Below, piece after piece: positions 1 through 11,329 of a stretch of 64,000 bases of DNA (position 1 is its first letter; every line of letters starts with the position of its first letter). Source of the DNA: Reticulascus tulasneorum. Its lineage: Eukaryota > Ascomycota > Sordariomycetes > Glomerellales > Reticulascaceae. Below the pieces are notes generated by a model, which saw only the letters and a program-made list of their open reading frames with translations, had not been told where the DNA came from and searched no databases. The position numbers and the translations under genes were made by a program. The stretch spans positions 1,550,001-1,614,000 of the forward strand of contig LSAX01000011.1 in assembly GCA_001557505.1 (NCBI GenBank). The letters are read 5' to 3'.

Positions 1-3000
1 TGTTGAAGATGCAACTCTTCACGCAGAATCCGATAATGCAGCTGTGGCCGATCATTCTCTTACGCCAGAACGGCCCGACGAAGCAGAGACTGGTGATCCG
101 CTACCCGCCGAGACAGATCACACAGACTCTCAAGACCGTGAAACACTACCCGATACGGACAATATTTCTACTTCTGAGGTTGTGGTTCTCACGGAGCCAG
201 CGCCGATAGACGCACCGGTATCCAATGTGCCAATTACCGTAGAGAGCGAGCCTGAGACCAAGGTGGTTGAGGATGACACTGTCGAAGTGCAAGATACTCC
301 AACAGATGCACCGCCCCCTACCGAAACACGTGCACTTCAAGAACAGCCACCTTTGGAGAGCGGCGATGTGAGGCTACCTCAGTCAACTCTGGAGGAGCCT
401 GCCACCCTGGATGATATCATCAACAGTGATGCTGTTCCCGCCGAAAAGGAAGTTTTGGCAGAAGAGCAGCCCGACATCGTTGAGTCGGTCAGCAAAGTTC
501 ACGTAGAAGAACCACACGCAGCCGAAGAACCTGTCAGCCAAGAGCCTATCGACAATACAGATACTTTGCATGCTGAGATTAAGACAACCGACGATTCCCC
601 TCCGGATGAATCCGAGGTGCTCGCTTCGACAGTTGCGGCTGATATACCGGAGGCGGATGATATTCCAATCCTTCAGCAAAGAGAGGAACAAGCTGAGGCT
701 GAGCCATCACTTCCAGAAGAACCTGCCACGACCATTTCTGAGCCAGTGCAAGATGAACTGCCGGTCCCAGAAGCAACTGAAGTTGAAGATATTCCATGCT
801 CTGAGGAGGAATCCACCGAAGAGCTGGCTCAACTTGAGGTCCAGGAACCTGCCAAGAACCAGCCGGACACATTTGAAGGACCGATATTTGGCCTGGAAAA
901 AGACGTCACAGAAAGCAACATAGAGGACGCCCAACCCGAGACTGTCGATGACTCAGTGGTTGAACCTGTGGTCAAAACTGACGCTGTCGAGCCTATTGCT
1001 GAGTCTGGTGATCCGGAGCCATCGGCGAGGCAACTCATTGAAGAGCCGGCTGAACAGCCAGAGGCGACCCGAGAGCCCGAGGATATCTCCGAAAGCCTTG
1101 AGCATATCACGACATCTGTTGTTGTAGAACCGATCGATGAACCAGTTTCGAAGGATGAGCCAAGCTCCAGCGCTCTGGAAGAACCCATTCCCGAGGCACT
1201 CACCTCCGAAGATATTCCTCTAGATCTCTCAGACAGCGCCTTGCCCACTGCGAATGAAACTGAGGATATTCTTCCTACAAATCTGGTACCTGATGCGCTT
1301 CCTCAATCAATTCCAGCTGAAGACGCTATTGAGTCCGTCCAGGAGAGCGCAGAAGAGAAACCTAGTCTGGCTGAGCCGCTACCCGAGGAAACTCCGGAGG
1401 GGCCTGCTGAGACTATCGTACCCGCGAGCTTGGAAGAACTGAAGCCGGAGACTGTCGCCGAGGACCCTCGAGATGAGCCTAGTGAGCAGTTGACACAAGA
1501 CGAGCATATCTCCAAGCTCACTCCTCAACCCAAGACCACTGATGTCTCGGTACTTGAAGAGGTTGCGAGCAGTGAATCCGAAGTTGGTCCAGCTTTCGTT
1601 GAGAGTCAAGAGCCTGCGCCGAATGAGCACGCTGAAGAAACAGTGCCACTCCCCGAGCCTGCATCAGAAACTCCGAATGATAAGGTTGAAGATTCTGCCG
1701 ATACAACCATCGCAAAAGTGGGGCTTGATGATACCCAAGACGCTGAGCTGCCTGAGCTGCCTCCAACTGAACTAGCAGACCAGGGTCTCCTCGAGACTAC
1801 CCAAGAGACCAATACTTCCACCCTACTCTCAGATGATGAATCAAAGCCTGCTGAGACTGAAGTTGTGGAAGAACCTTTGGACGAGGAAGGTTCCTTGGAG
1901 GAGAGCCAGGTCGATATTATCCAACCAAGTACAGATAACGACCTGGAAGAGACTAAGCTGCAAGAACCAGCCCAGGAAGTCATTGTACCCAAAGAGACAG
2001 ATGAGGACATACTGGAAGCAGAACAAGTCCCCGAGTCACCTGTACTTGTCCCAGCAAGAGAAGACTCTCTCCTTTCCGAACCTGAACTTGTTGATTCGCC
2101 GGCTGTTGAAAGCCTCTCACAGCTAGCTGAGCAACCAGAGCAAACGGTTGAGGCGGAAGAAAAGCCTTCAATCCAAGAGTCCGAGAATTTACCTTCTCAG
2201 CTCGAAGACTTGGAAGTTGTGGAGAAAGCTGTTGTTCATGAAGACGTCGGGACCTTGTCGCCTTTGGAACAGGTTGACATAGCTCAGGAAGCTTCTGTCT
2301 CTGAGCAACATACTGAGCTTAATCAATCTGCCGAGATGCAAGAACCGGAAAGCGAAGATGACATGGTCATTATCGGACCATCAGATTTGATCCCGGAGGA
2401 CAATGTTATTAGCACCGGCGATGCTGAAGCGGTTCATGAAACTGCTGCTCCACATGTAGTTTCTGCTGCCGTTCAGCCAGATTCTGACACCTTTGCTTTC
2501 AATCTGGATACAACTCAAGAGACTCAAGCTTCAGTTGTTCCAGAAGACCCGGTTGTTGATACCCAAGAGCTTGAGTCCACATCAGCATTGGATACTATCC
2601 CAGCCTCAGTTCCTGACTTGGAGACTACAACGGTGCAAGATGTTGTCGCTGATTCTGTAGTCCCCGAAGCAAAGACTGAAGAGCCAATTTCGGTCGCTGA
2701 GACTGCCCCTTCCGGCATTCAGGATGTCACATTGAATGCCGAGAAATCAGAGCCTCTAGAAGAGTCTGAACCTGTCATTGAAGAGGTTAGCCAAGACCTC
2801 GGATATGCACCAGCCCTGGAGTCAGAGCCTATCAATGTTGATGCCCCGCTTGACCCTGTGGAGTCTAGTCCGATCGCTGAAAGGTCTGCCGAACTTTCTG
2901 ACGATCCTGTCGAACAATCCGTACCTGTCCCTGAGCTATCTGCCTCGTCTACTGTCGAAGAGCCTGAGCCAGCTCTGGCAGTCATCCATGTGAGTGAGGC

Positions 3001-6000
3001 AGAAGTTCGGGAAGAAACCAAGGAGCCCGTCACAGTTGAAGAGCCGGTCGCTGTGGAAAAGCCAGCCGTAGTTGAGGAGCCCGCCACTGCCGAGGAGCCA
3101 GTCGCAGTTGATAAGCCCGTCGAAGAGTCTGTCGAGGAGCCTGCCTCTGTCGACGAGCTAGCCGTATTTGACGAGCCCGCCGAGGAGCCCGCCGAGGAGG
3201 AGGAACTCGTCGCTGTGGGAAAACCCGCCTCTACGGAAGAGCCTGCTTCTGTCGAGGAGCCCGCCGAGGAGCTCGTCAATGCGGAAGAGCCTATCGCTGC
3301 GGAAGCGCCTACCTCTATCGAAGAGCCAGCCGCAGTCGAGGAGCCCGTCGAGGGGCCCATCGCTGCCGAAGAGCCCGTTGCAGTTGATGAACCCGTCGAA
3401 GAGCCCGTCGCTGTGGAAGAGCCCGCCACTGTGGAAGAGCCTGTCGAGGAGCCCATCCCTGCGGAAGAACCCGTCGCAGTTGATAAGCCCGTCGAAAAGC
3501 CTATCGCTGTAGAGGAGCCCGCTACTATCGAAGAGCCCGTCGAGGAGCGTATCGCGGCGGAAGAGCCCGCCACTGTGGAAGAGCCCGTAGAGGAGCCTAT
3601 CGCTATGGAAGAGCCAGTCTCAACTAAGGAGCCCGCCTCTATCGAGGAGCCCGTCGAAGAGCCCATCGCTGCCGAAGAGCCCATCGCTGCCGAAGAGCCC
3701 ATCGCTGCCGAAGAGCCCGTCGCAGTTAATGAGCACGTCGAAGAGCCCGTCGCTGCGGAAGCGCCTACCTCTACGGAAGAGCTAGTCTCTGTCGAGGAGT
3801 TAGCCACAATTAAGGAGCCCGCCGAGGAGCCCGCCGTTATCGAGGAGCTCGTCGCTGTGGAAGAGCCTACCTCTATCGAAGAGCGAGCCGTAGTCGAGGA
3901 GCCCGTCGAGGAGCCTATCATTACGGAAGAGCCCATCGCTACGGAAGAGCCCGTCGCTACAGAAAAGCCTGCCTCTACGGAAGAGCCTGCCTCTGTCGAA
4001 GAGCCAGCCGTAATCAAGGAGCCAGTCGAGGAGCTTGTCAATGCGGAACAGCCTATCGCTGCGGAAGCACCTACCTCTATCGAAGAGCCAGCTGCAGTCG
4101 AGGAGCCCGCCACTGTCGAGGAGCCCGCCACTGTCGAGGAGCCCGCCACTGTCGAGGAGCCCGCCACTGTCGAGGAGCCCGCCACTGTCGAGGAGCCCGC
4201 CACTGTCGAGGAGCCCGTCGCTGCTGAAGAGCCTGTCTCTACGGAAATGCCCGCCACTGTCGAGGAGCTAGCCGCAGTCGAGGAGCCCGTCGCTGCTGAA
4301 GAGCCCGTCGCTGCTGAGGAGCCCGTCGCTGATGAAGAGCCCGCCACTGTCGAAGAGCCCGCCACTGTCGAGGAGCCCGTCGCTGCTGAAGAGCCTGTCT
4401 CTACGGAAATGCCCGCCTTTGTCGAAGAGCTAGCCGCAGTCGAGGAGCCCGTCGCTGCTGAAGAGCCCGTCGCTGCTGAGGAGCCCGTCTGCTGAAGAGC
4501 CCGTCGCTGCTGAGGAGCCCGTCGCTGCTGAGGAGCCCGTCGCTGCTGAAGAGCCCGTCGCTGCTGAAGAGCCCGTCGCTGCTGAAGAGCACGTCGCTGC
4601 TGAAGAGCCGATCGCTGTCGAGGAGTCTGTCTCTACGGAAGTGCCTGCCTTTGTCGAAGAGCTAGCCACTGTCGAGGAGCCCGTCGCTGTAGAGGAGCCC
4701 GTCGCTATAGAGGAGCCCGTCGCTATAGAGGAGCCCGTCGCTATAGAGGAGCCAGTCGCAGTTGAGGAGCCCGTCGAAGAGCTCGTCACTGTGGAAGAGC
4801 CTGCCTCTGTCGAAAAGCTAGCCGCAGTCGAGGAGCCCATCGCTGTGGAAGAGCCAGTTGCAGCTGAGGAGTCCGCCTCTGTCGAAGAGCCAGTCGCTGT
4901 TGAGGAACAAGTCAGAGCTCTTGGCGAAGCCCATACCGTAAATGAGACAGTTCAACCACTCGCAGAGGACACAGTGGTTCAAATCGATGAGGATGAACCA
5001 GAGTATGCTACCGACATGACTCCGTCGAACCCTGAAGAGAAGAGTGCAGAGAAAGAGGACCCCACCCTTGCAGACGAGTCCGCTGTCGTTGCAGACCATG
5101 GCACTGAAGCAATTTCCGAACAGCCGAAGGATGTATCATCCATTGTGGATGAATTTGTTTCTCGCAAGGCGCAAGAAGAAACACTGCCAGAAGATGAAGA
5201 CTCTCACGCAGATTTTACTGTATTGGCTCCTGAGGTACAAGACCCAGCTCCAGGGTTTGACACAACCCACCAGCCAGCACCAGTCGAGCTTGATAGCTCG
5301 ATTGAGAGTTTCAAGACTGCAGATAGTATCGTGGCGGTAGATGATGAGCCTTCCACTGCCTCTGTGGACGAAGAATCAGAGACACACGACGGCCTCATCG
5401 CAGGGGCCGTTGTCGCTGGTGTTGGCGTTACGGGCGGTCTCATCGCGGCCAGTCATCTTACCAGCAAGGATAATGATGATGAGAAGCGAGAGTTAGCTCG
5501 GGATACTGTTGCTGAGGAATCGTCAGATAATCAGCAGGTCGAGGCCGCCCATCTCCCTTCAGCTCCTCGTGAAAAGCCGTTACCTCATCGAGCCTCTTAC
5601 GACAAGCTCACCCAGACTCTAGAAGACTCATCGCAAGAAGACACCATACGTGACGTGTCTCACGAACATCACAAGCCCCCTCTTCACGCTGATGATAATC
5701 GTGTTGATGACGTCCGGTCGATCTCGTCTGCAGAGATGGACTCGTCCCAGGTCGTGGATGAAAACGTCCCCCTCTCTGAATCATTCACAATGGTCGACAA
5801 CAAAACCTCAGTTCAAGAACATTACATGAGAGATGGAGATGTTTATACTAAGGATATGCCTACGGCACCTCTGGTCGATGAGGGTACGCAGACGGACGAC
5901 TCTTTGTTCCGGACCCCGAGACGGCCATTTACTCCCGGGCTTGATCCCGAACTAAGAGCATCGACCCCTGCTGTGGTATTACCAGATCCCTTTGAAGTGT

Positions 6001-7262
6001 CACCTGGTATCTCTAGGCAAAGAGCAAGGACTCTCAGAAGACACCGCAAGCAGTCCATCGCTCGTGCGGAAGAGCTGGTGGCTGCAGCGGTCGTCATTTA
6101 TGCCACGGCTGACGTCCTAAGCCCGCCGTCAAGCCCATCTGTAGCTACACAGGCAGACAAAGATCTGTCAAATCTTAAACGACACCTCATGTTGGATTCG
6201 AAGGATTCTCGCCCCATTCTCTCGCGATCACCCCAGCACGTTGTTTCTACACGGAGGAGCACTGAAGAGCACGACAATGAACTTCGAAAGTCGGTTGCTG
6301 ACTTATTTACAGACGACAAAGATGCCAAAGATGACAAGAAAGATCCAGAATCGCCACGCGAAAGACACCGTAGACATCGCCATTCTACTCACTCGAGCCG
6401 CAGCAGGGGAGAAGAAGAAGGCAAAGACAGCAGACGACACTCTCACCACTCCTCCCGTCGACACCGTGCAGATAGTGAGCGCTCAAATCGCTCCGGTTCC
6501 GAATCGACTCCCCGCACCCCACCAAGAACCCCGAAGAGACAGGATAGCGGGTTCTCTGCCGATAGCTCGCATGATTCGTCCGCACGCCGCCACCGCACCG
6601 AGCGTACCCCTGAGGAGCAAGCTGCTCATGACAAACGTAAAGAGGAACGGCGCCTAGCTCGGGAGAAGGAAAAGGAGAAGGAGAGATCTCGAAGCAGCAC
6701 CAAGGACAGCAAAGGAAAAGAACCTGAAATTGCTACTGAGAGATCTGAGAGATCCTCTGAAAAGTCCGGAGAGCGTAGCCACCATCGAAGCTCGAGAAGA
6801 CACAGTACTGCTGGTCAATCTCGCCCAGAACGAACTGGTTCCACGAAAGACGAGACCACGACCCCAACCTCGGGCAAGAAATTCTTCGACATAAAAAATG
6901 CTGAAGGTGTGCTTGGCTCCAAATCTTCCCCCGTAGCGAAGGACGATGGGCCAATAGAGGAAGTAGGCAAAGACAAGGATAAAGAGGCAACTCGCGATAC
7001 GCCGAAGCGCTCCAACACCAGTCGCTCCAAGTACGGCCGCAGTCGGCCGTCGGAGGACGGCAATCGATCCAAGTTGCAAAAGGCCCGAGCCGAAGTCGCC
7101 GAGGAAGCCAAGAAGGTTGCCGAGACTTCGAAGCCGTCCGACTCGGACTCGAGACGCAAGGCGCGAGAGGAGGAGAGGAGGAAGAGGGAGGGCGGGAAGG
7201 AGAAAGAAAAGGGCGAGAAATCAGGCATCCGTGCCGCGTTTAAGAGGTTCTTCACCTCATGA
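1..7262 (+). CDS. Giant Glu/Pro-repeat (involucrin-repeat-like) protein, 5' partial, frame interrupted
   Basis: The reading frame is already open at base 2, so the true start lies upstream. It runs to a TGA at 4493-4495. A second frame then carries the same repeats from about 4491 to the stop at 7260-7262. About 1,490 plus 920 residues are visible. The N-terminal part is acidic (Glu, Pro, Val, Ser). From about 3.0 to 4.9 kb it consists of EEPVA/EEPATV-type hexapeptides. The C-terminal third has a short Gly/Ala hydrophobic stretch (5386-5450, GLIAGAVVAGVG), a second near 6070-6105, then a long Arg/Ser/Lys/Glu-rich charged region and a basic amphipathic end (RAAFKRFF). This plan matches fungal proteins annotated as involucrin repeat proteins, whose function is unknown; a structural or scaffold role is inference. 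The break is a 2-base loss in one repeat unit. It could be a real frameshift, an assembly error in repeats, or be bypassed by a short intron. Confidence 0.75.
3000..4920 (+). repeat. Coding minisatellite of 15/18-base EEPVA/EEPATV units
   Basis: Tandem coding units of 15-18 bases on the theme GAGGAGCCCGTCGCT encode EEPVA, EEPVAA and EEPATV. The most homogeneous block, about 4098-4208, has six successive 18-base units coding EEPATV that are identical or nearly so. A second block at about 4687-4750 repeats a GAGGAGCCCGTCGCTATA unit three times. A longer unit of about 170 bases (carrying STEMPA) occurs at 4208-4330 and again from about 4376. Near-identity of neighbouring units suggests recent expansion by slippage or unequal exchange. 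Confidence 0.9.
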
Positions 7263-8120
7263 GGTCATGAATGATACAGGATGATGGATGATGGATGATG
7301 GATGAAATCATATGGGATACACGATCTTTATGTCACAGTACGATGTTTCTTGCGTTATGATGTCTCTGAGTATGTTTATCGATGCTGGAGGATTGGGGCA
7401 CATGTATCTTAGTTGCACTTGGTCCCGCTTTGAGTTACGTTTCGTTTGGATTCATGACTTATGCCGATGAGACCCTGTTCGACTATTCAATTTATCGTTT
7501 GTCCCCTCATCTTGTCTTTCGACGAGACCTCTATCCTGCTCTTGTTATCGATGTGTTCGTGTCTGCACCAATCTCTACTACTTATATCTCATACCCAATG
7601 CTAAGTTTCTACCTAACCCGTTAGTACGCAGTGCATGCGGGGTTGCAACAAAGGGACGCGTCTTCGTCCGATCACCGCACCCTCCAAGCAGTACTCTTGG
7701 CCCATCAGACAACTAAAGCTACTGTAGCAGATATCAAGATATATACAGCTTCAATAGCGGCTAGGCTGTAAATATTCCTTAATCCGGCCGGCGAAGCTGA
7801 TCAAACCTAGCTAGATCGGGTAAAACGTACTTATTCCGATGATCATTCGGAGTCACGCAAGCTGCGAATACCAGATCATCGTGATGAAATCCATTTCCAC
7901 AGGATGCATATCTACGATTTCCCCAGATACACGTCTAACGATCTATGTAATGGAGACAGCATTGATTCAGCTATCTTCTTGATTGTTAATTATATATCTA
8001 GCAACCTCAGCAATTTCAGTCGTAGAGATCAGATCCTCATAATGAAAGTCATTTCCACCATTTCCCAGTCACGCATCTAATCGCGCTGATCAAGGGAATG
8101 CCAGTGTATGCAATCAGCAT
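7263..8120. other. Intergenic, no gene recognised
   Basis: A small 7-base tandem repeat (GATGATG, about 7274-7305) follows the stop of the involucrin-like gene. The rest is AT-rich with only short chance ORFs. I see no RNA gene. Confidence 0.6.
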
Positions 8121-9329
8121 CTAGACATCATGTTCGGTGAACGTTCTCTGTTCAGTCTGCGGCGCCTGGGGGTTCTTCAGAATCATCTGGACTTCATGTT
8201 CGGTGTACATTCTCTGTCCAGTCTGCGGCTGTGAATCGTCAAACTTCCGCTTTTGTCCCAGATGTCCCAACAGCTCTCCAGTTGATGGCCTCTTCTGTGA
8301 GGTTTCCGGCTCCATGACCTGTAGCTTGTCCATAGCATTGTAGATAATCTGTTTCCAGGGTTCGCCTGGATTGTTGAACATCATCTGCGCCTGACCGCTG
8401 TCAGGATTCGGCTTGCTTAACGTCGTCTGCGACGGACTGATGTTAGGATCTGGAACTGATGTGGACGATGTCTTCAAGACGTCATTTGCCGACAAAGTCT
8501 GAGATTCATGGCTCACTTGTCGAGCTATGGCTCTAGCTCTGTCCGCAGTCGCAATTATATTTTGCTTGGGACCTGGATACAGCGCGTAGTCAACAGCAAA
8601 TAAACCGAGCAGATGGTGCGCGGTTCCGCGTATGCGTTCCAACTCCAGTAAGTGTTCGTTTGCTGCAGCGACTTTGGCGGTGATTATCTCGCAATCTCTC
8701 TCAAGATATTCTCTATGTTGTTTGATGATCTGCAACTCATTGTCCAATTCCGATTGTGGCTTGCGCCGAGTCAAGTTCTTTTCGATTGCATCACGGATCG
8801 TGTCAAATGCGTCGGTGATCTTGCTGACTCTGTCTTCTTCCTGATCGCGTTCGGCGCCTGGATCTTCATCCTCACCACCATTGCGCATTGCGTCAGGTTC
8901 ATCTTCTGAGTCCTCATCAGACACTGAAATCGCCTTTATAGGGGTTGTTTTTGCCTTTCCCTTCCTCTTCGATTCGTATTTGTGCCTGATAATCAACTTC
9001 GGCCAACTGATTTCCTTCGAATGTCTTGCTCTCTTCCCACTGGCTTTCAACCAATCTCCGAATTCCCCTTCAAATTTGGGTTTCCACCATTCACTGTGAA
9101 TTCTTTTAATCTGTGCGTCTGGCATTTTGTCTGCAGCCGCGATTATTGTCCCGATTCTTGGTTTTTCGTTGCCATTTATGATCCAGTTTCTGAATCTCCT
9201 CCAAGCGATGGTGTTTGACTGGTAAGTATTAGTAAAGGACTCAACTGTGTTATCGTAGTCCTTCCGATACGCCTCAGGGACAGACATGTTGTCTCCAGAT
9301 TTGACCTCGAGGTCAGAGCCGCCAGTCAT
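8121..9329 (-). CDS. Unrecognised fungal protein, 402 aa (possibly the 3' part of a broken longer gene)
   Basis: The longest intact reading begins at ATG 9327-9329 and ends at TAG 8121-8123. I do not recognise a family. The N-terminal 120 residues are rich in Trp and basic residues (AWRRFRNWIINGNEKPRIG, EWWKPKFEGEFGDWL). A charged Lys-rich stretch and an acidic stretch (SDEDSEDEPD) follow, then a helical central region, a Gln/Pro-rich tail and a 22-residue motif that starts to repeat at the C-terminus. The same frame continues upstream through an in-frame TAA (9348-9350) into a protein-like acidic/Ser stretch. One frame over, an ATG at 9601-9603 starts MNWEISAFAQARLRQL. The original gene probably began near 9603 and has since been damaged, or it carries an intron I cannot place. 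Confidence 0.5.
   Translation of the reverse strand: MTGGSDLEVKSGDNMSVPEAYRKDYDNTVESFTNTYQSNTIAWRRFRNWIINGNEKPRIGTIIAAADKMPDAQIKRIHSEWWKPKFEGEFGDWLKASGKRARHSKEISWPKLIIRHKYESKRKGKAKTTPIKAISVSDEDSEDEPDAMRNGGEDEDPGAERDQEEDRVSKITDAFDTIRDAIEKNLTRRKPQSELDNELQIIKQHREYLERDCEIITAKVAAANEHLLELERIRGTAHHLLGLFAVDYALYPGPKQNIIATADRARAIARQVSHESQTLSANDVLKTSSTSVPDPNISPSQTTLSKPNPDSGQAQMMFNNPGEPWKQIIYNAMDKLQVMEPETSQKRPSTGELLGHLGQKRKFDDSQPQTGQRMYTEHEVQMILKNPQAPQTEQRTFTEHDV
8129..8228 (-). repeat. 66-base tandem duplication at the 3' end of the ORF
   Basis: The segment beginning CATGTTCGGTG at 8129 recurs with a few changes at 8195, an offset of 66 bases (22 codons). The second copy is cut short by the stop codon, so the protein ends in one full and one partial copy of a TEHEVQMILKNPQAPQ-type unit. 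Confidence 0.8.
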
Positions 9330-9603
9330 GTGATCCCCTGTGCTAGATTATAAGCTGTCTTTGCTGTTTGATGCTGGGCTGTCGTCCCCTGAGATAAATT
9401 TTGGGGTGTCGTCGCTGTCAGATTCTGTATCAGGTGAAGATGGTATTGGCTGTGGCGGTGTCGGGTTTCAACAGATGACGGAGCTGTTGAAGGGCAGATG
9501 GTTCTTTTTCTGGGGTACGATCTTCTCGTGTTCGATCAGATTTGCTCAGATGTGCGAGTTGTCTGAGTCTGGCTTGAGCGAAAGCTGAGATCTCCCAGTT
9601 CAT
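9330..9603 (-). pseudogene. Damaged 5' extension of the 8121-9329 ORF
   Basis: On the minus strand an ATG at 9601-9603 opens 57 codons (MNWEISAFAQARLRQL and on) ending at TGA 9430-9432. A second, overlapping frame reads a Pro/Ser/Asp-rich stretch (PSSPDTESDSDDTPKF) and is the same frame as the downstream ORF, separated from its ATG only by a TAA at 9348-9350. One single-base frameshift near the AAACCC run (about 9455) plus loss of that stop would join them. No GT donor lies in the right place between the two frames, apart from a poor one at about 9465, so an intron is the less likely explanation. Confidence 0.45.
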
Positions 9604-10267
9604 GCCGTGGTGGTTAATGTGTTTGAAGGCGGTCAGGGATGGCAGAAGATGTCAGTTTTATTTTGGTAATTACAAAGGTGGTGGTTTCCCTTGAGGTAAA
9701 CTTACTTTGGAGTTGTTCAGCTTGGCAGGAGTGTTATGAGTAGTTGTGGTTGTTGGAGTTGGAGTTCTAGGAGCTTCCCGCTCAGCCACTCCGAAGCTTG
9801 CCGACCTACTCAATACTACAGTGCGCTTTTAACATAACTCCACAAAACTCAAAGATGAAAACGCAGACGAAAGTTAACCTGTAATATTGCCCGTTATAAT
9901 TATAGAGGAGTTAAATGCTGCTTACTAAACATATTCATGTAAATTGTAAGGCGTATATTCACTACAATATTCACTGCAACATTCATTACAATATTCATTA
10001 TAATATTCACTACAATATTCGCTACAATATTCAATATAATGGTCCCTGGTCCTTATGGTGGGTTGCATAAATAGCATTGCTTTTGATGATCTGCTTGACT
10101 GCATCGGCTTGCTAACACGAGCTCAAGAGAATGCCAGTAAGTATAGCACCAGCAAGAGTCCCAGTGTAATGCGAGAAGATATATTGATAAAAAGAGGTGT
10201 GGACAAGATGTAGTTCTTGACATGGGAGCATGCTAGGCTGACCTTAAAAGATTTATAGAGAACCTCC
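9604..10267. other. Intergenic with dispersed repeat motifs
   Basis: There is no credible gene. The stretch holds the 12-base tandem tract (9957-10040) and a 20-base motif around 9854-9873 (GATGAAAACGCAGACGAAAG) that recurs near 18077. Confidence 0.6.
9957..10040. repeat. 12-base tandem repeat, tract 1 (ATTCACTACAAT)n
   Basis: Seven consecutive units of exactly 12 bases, consensus ATTCACTACAAT, with 0-3 changes per unit. The reverse complement (ATTGTAGTGAAT) is the unit of the tracts at 15.8, 18.6 and 20.9 kb. Confidence 0.95.
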
Positions 10268-11329
10268 CTACAATGCGATTTCCGAAAGACAATAACGGCG
10301 AGTTTTTAAATGCATGGCCACATAGCCCATTGCATATGCATGCCATATCTCGGAATACGGATGACTGTTTTTCAGAATGGCCTGAGTACGTCGAAAGGCA
10401 TCCGCAGTTTCCAGTATGGTGGATTCTAGCACGGATAAAGGACTCCGGTCTACACTCATCGACTTTTTGTGTATATAATTTCGGGTTTCGCCTGCTTTTT
10501 CCTCTTTGTAAAATCTGCAACCTTTGGTCAACTTCCAGATCAACTAAGTAGAACAGGAGCAGCACTCGAGCACTCACGATAAAATATCATTGGTCAAGTT
10601 GATGAATTTCCCCATATCCGGCACAGCAGGCAAGAAGCACGAGATGTCTGGGCAAATATCTCTGTAAAAGCAAAAGTATGTGTATACCTCGGGAAGTCCC
10701 TCTTTGTCCCGAAAGTAGTAAGGCCAGTTGACTGCTTCTTTTGTCGGAATTATATTTTGATACTCGTGGCGAATTTCGAGGGCATTGGAGTTGACGAAAG
10801 CCAGCGCCGAGAGGACAATGAAGTTGGCAATGACGGGATCGTAGTAATTGATCGTCGATCTGAGAACGTCTGCGAATGTCTGCAGGAGAGTTGAGGGCTG
10901 TTGCTCTCCGCGGAAGAAACGCGATTGAAACTGCTCCAACTCCAACCCCAACTCAGGATTCACGTCGTCAATAATGAAGCCAAGCCAGGTGAAGAGACCG
11001 ATATGAACTTGGATTTCGAACGGGTGGAGAGGGTACATATCCTGCAACCAACAGTATCAGTGTAAGTGGACGGGAAGCGTTAAACTAAATGACCAGGAGC
11101 CTACCGCAGCAACAGACAGCCCAGCTTCGAATCGCATGCGAGAAGCATCGTCGGCACCCACATAGATACATGCCTCACGACTTGTCTTGAGCAGAGCATC
11201 TTGGAGAGCTTGCTTGTTTACTTTGGGAGGCGGGCAATAATCAATCGAATTGAGAAAGGTAGGGATCAGACGCGAGAGATGTCGACGAAGACCTTCGCTG
11301 GTCTGAGTCCGAGCCGTAGATCCAACCAT
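10268..11329 (-). CDS. TRI5-like terpene synthase (sesquiterpene cyclase family), 311 aa
   Basis: There are three exons: 11329-11105, 11041-10578 and 10514-10268. The introns are 63 bases each with clean GT..AG ends, and the joined length is 936 bases. The class I terpene synthase signatures are visible. The Asp-rich metal-binding motif is FIIDDVNPE in exon 2. The NSE/DTE motif NDILSFYKE (N-D-x2-S-x3-K-E) is created exactly by the exon 2/3 junction, which strongly supports the splice. The ending GYVAMHLKTRRYCLSEI resembles the conserved C-terminal helix of the trichodiene-synthase family (PF06330). Such enzymes cyclise farnesyl diphosphate in the cytosol; the product here cannot be predicted, and no trichothecene cluster is seen around it. 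It is about 60-70 residues shorter than typical trichodiene synthases, mainly at the N-terminus. A P450 starts 1.4 kb away, a plausible tailoring partner. Confidence 0.85.

Noticed and set aside
2719..4365. 548-codon antisense ORF rich in Ser/Thr/Gly (GSSTVAGSS)
   Set aside because: It is the complement of the EEPVA coding repeat. The repeat's codon use avoids stops on the other strand. It has no start context, signal or independent domain.
9957..10040. Regular 12-base repeats considered as a CRISPR array
   Set aside because: Units are adjacent without spacers, the period is 12 bases, and the genome is eukaryotic.
10268..11329. Calling the terpene synthase a trichodiene synthase of a trichothecene cluster
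   Set aside because: Only family-level motifs match. The protein is shorter and none of the usual pathway neighbours are present.
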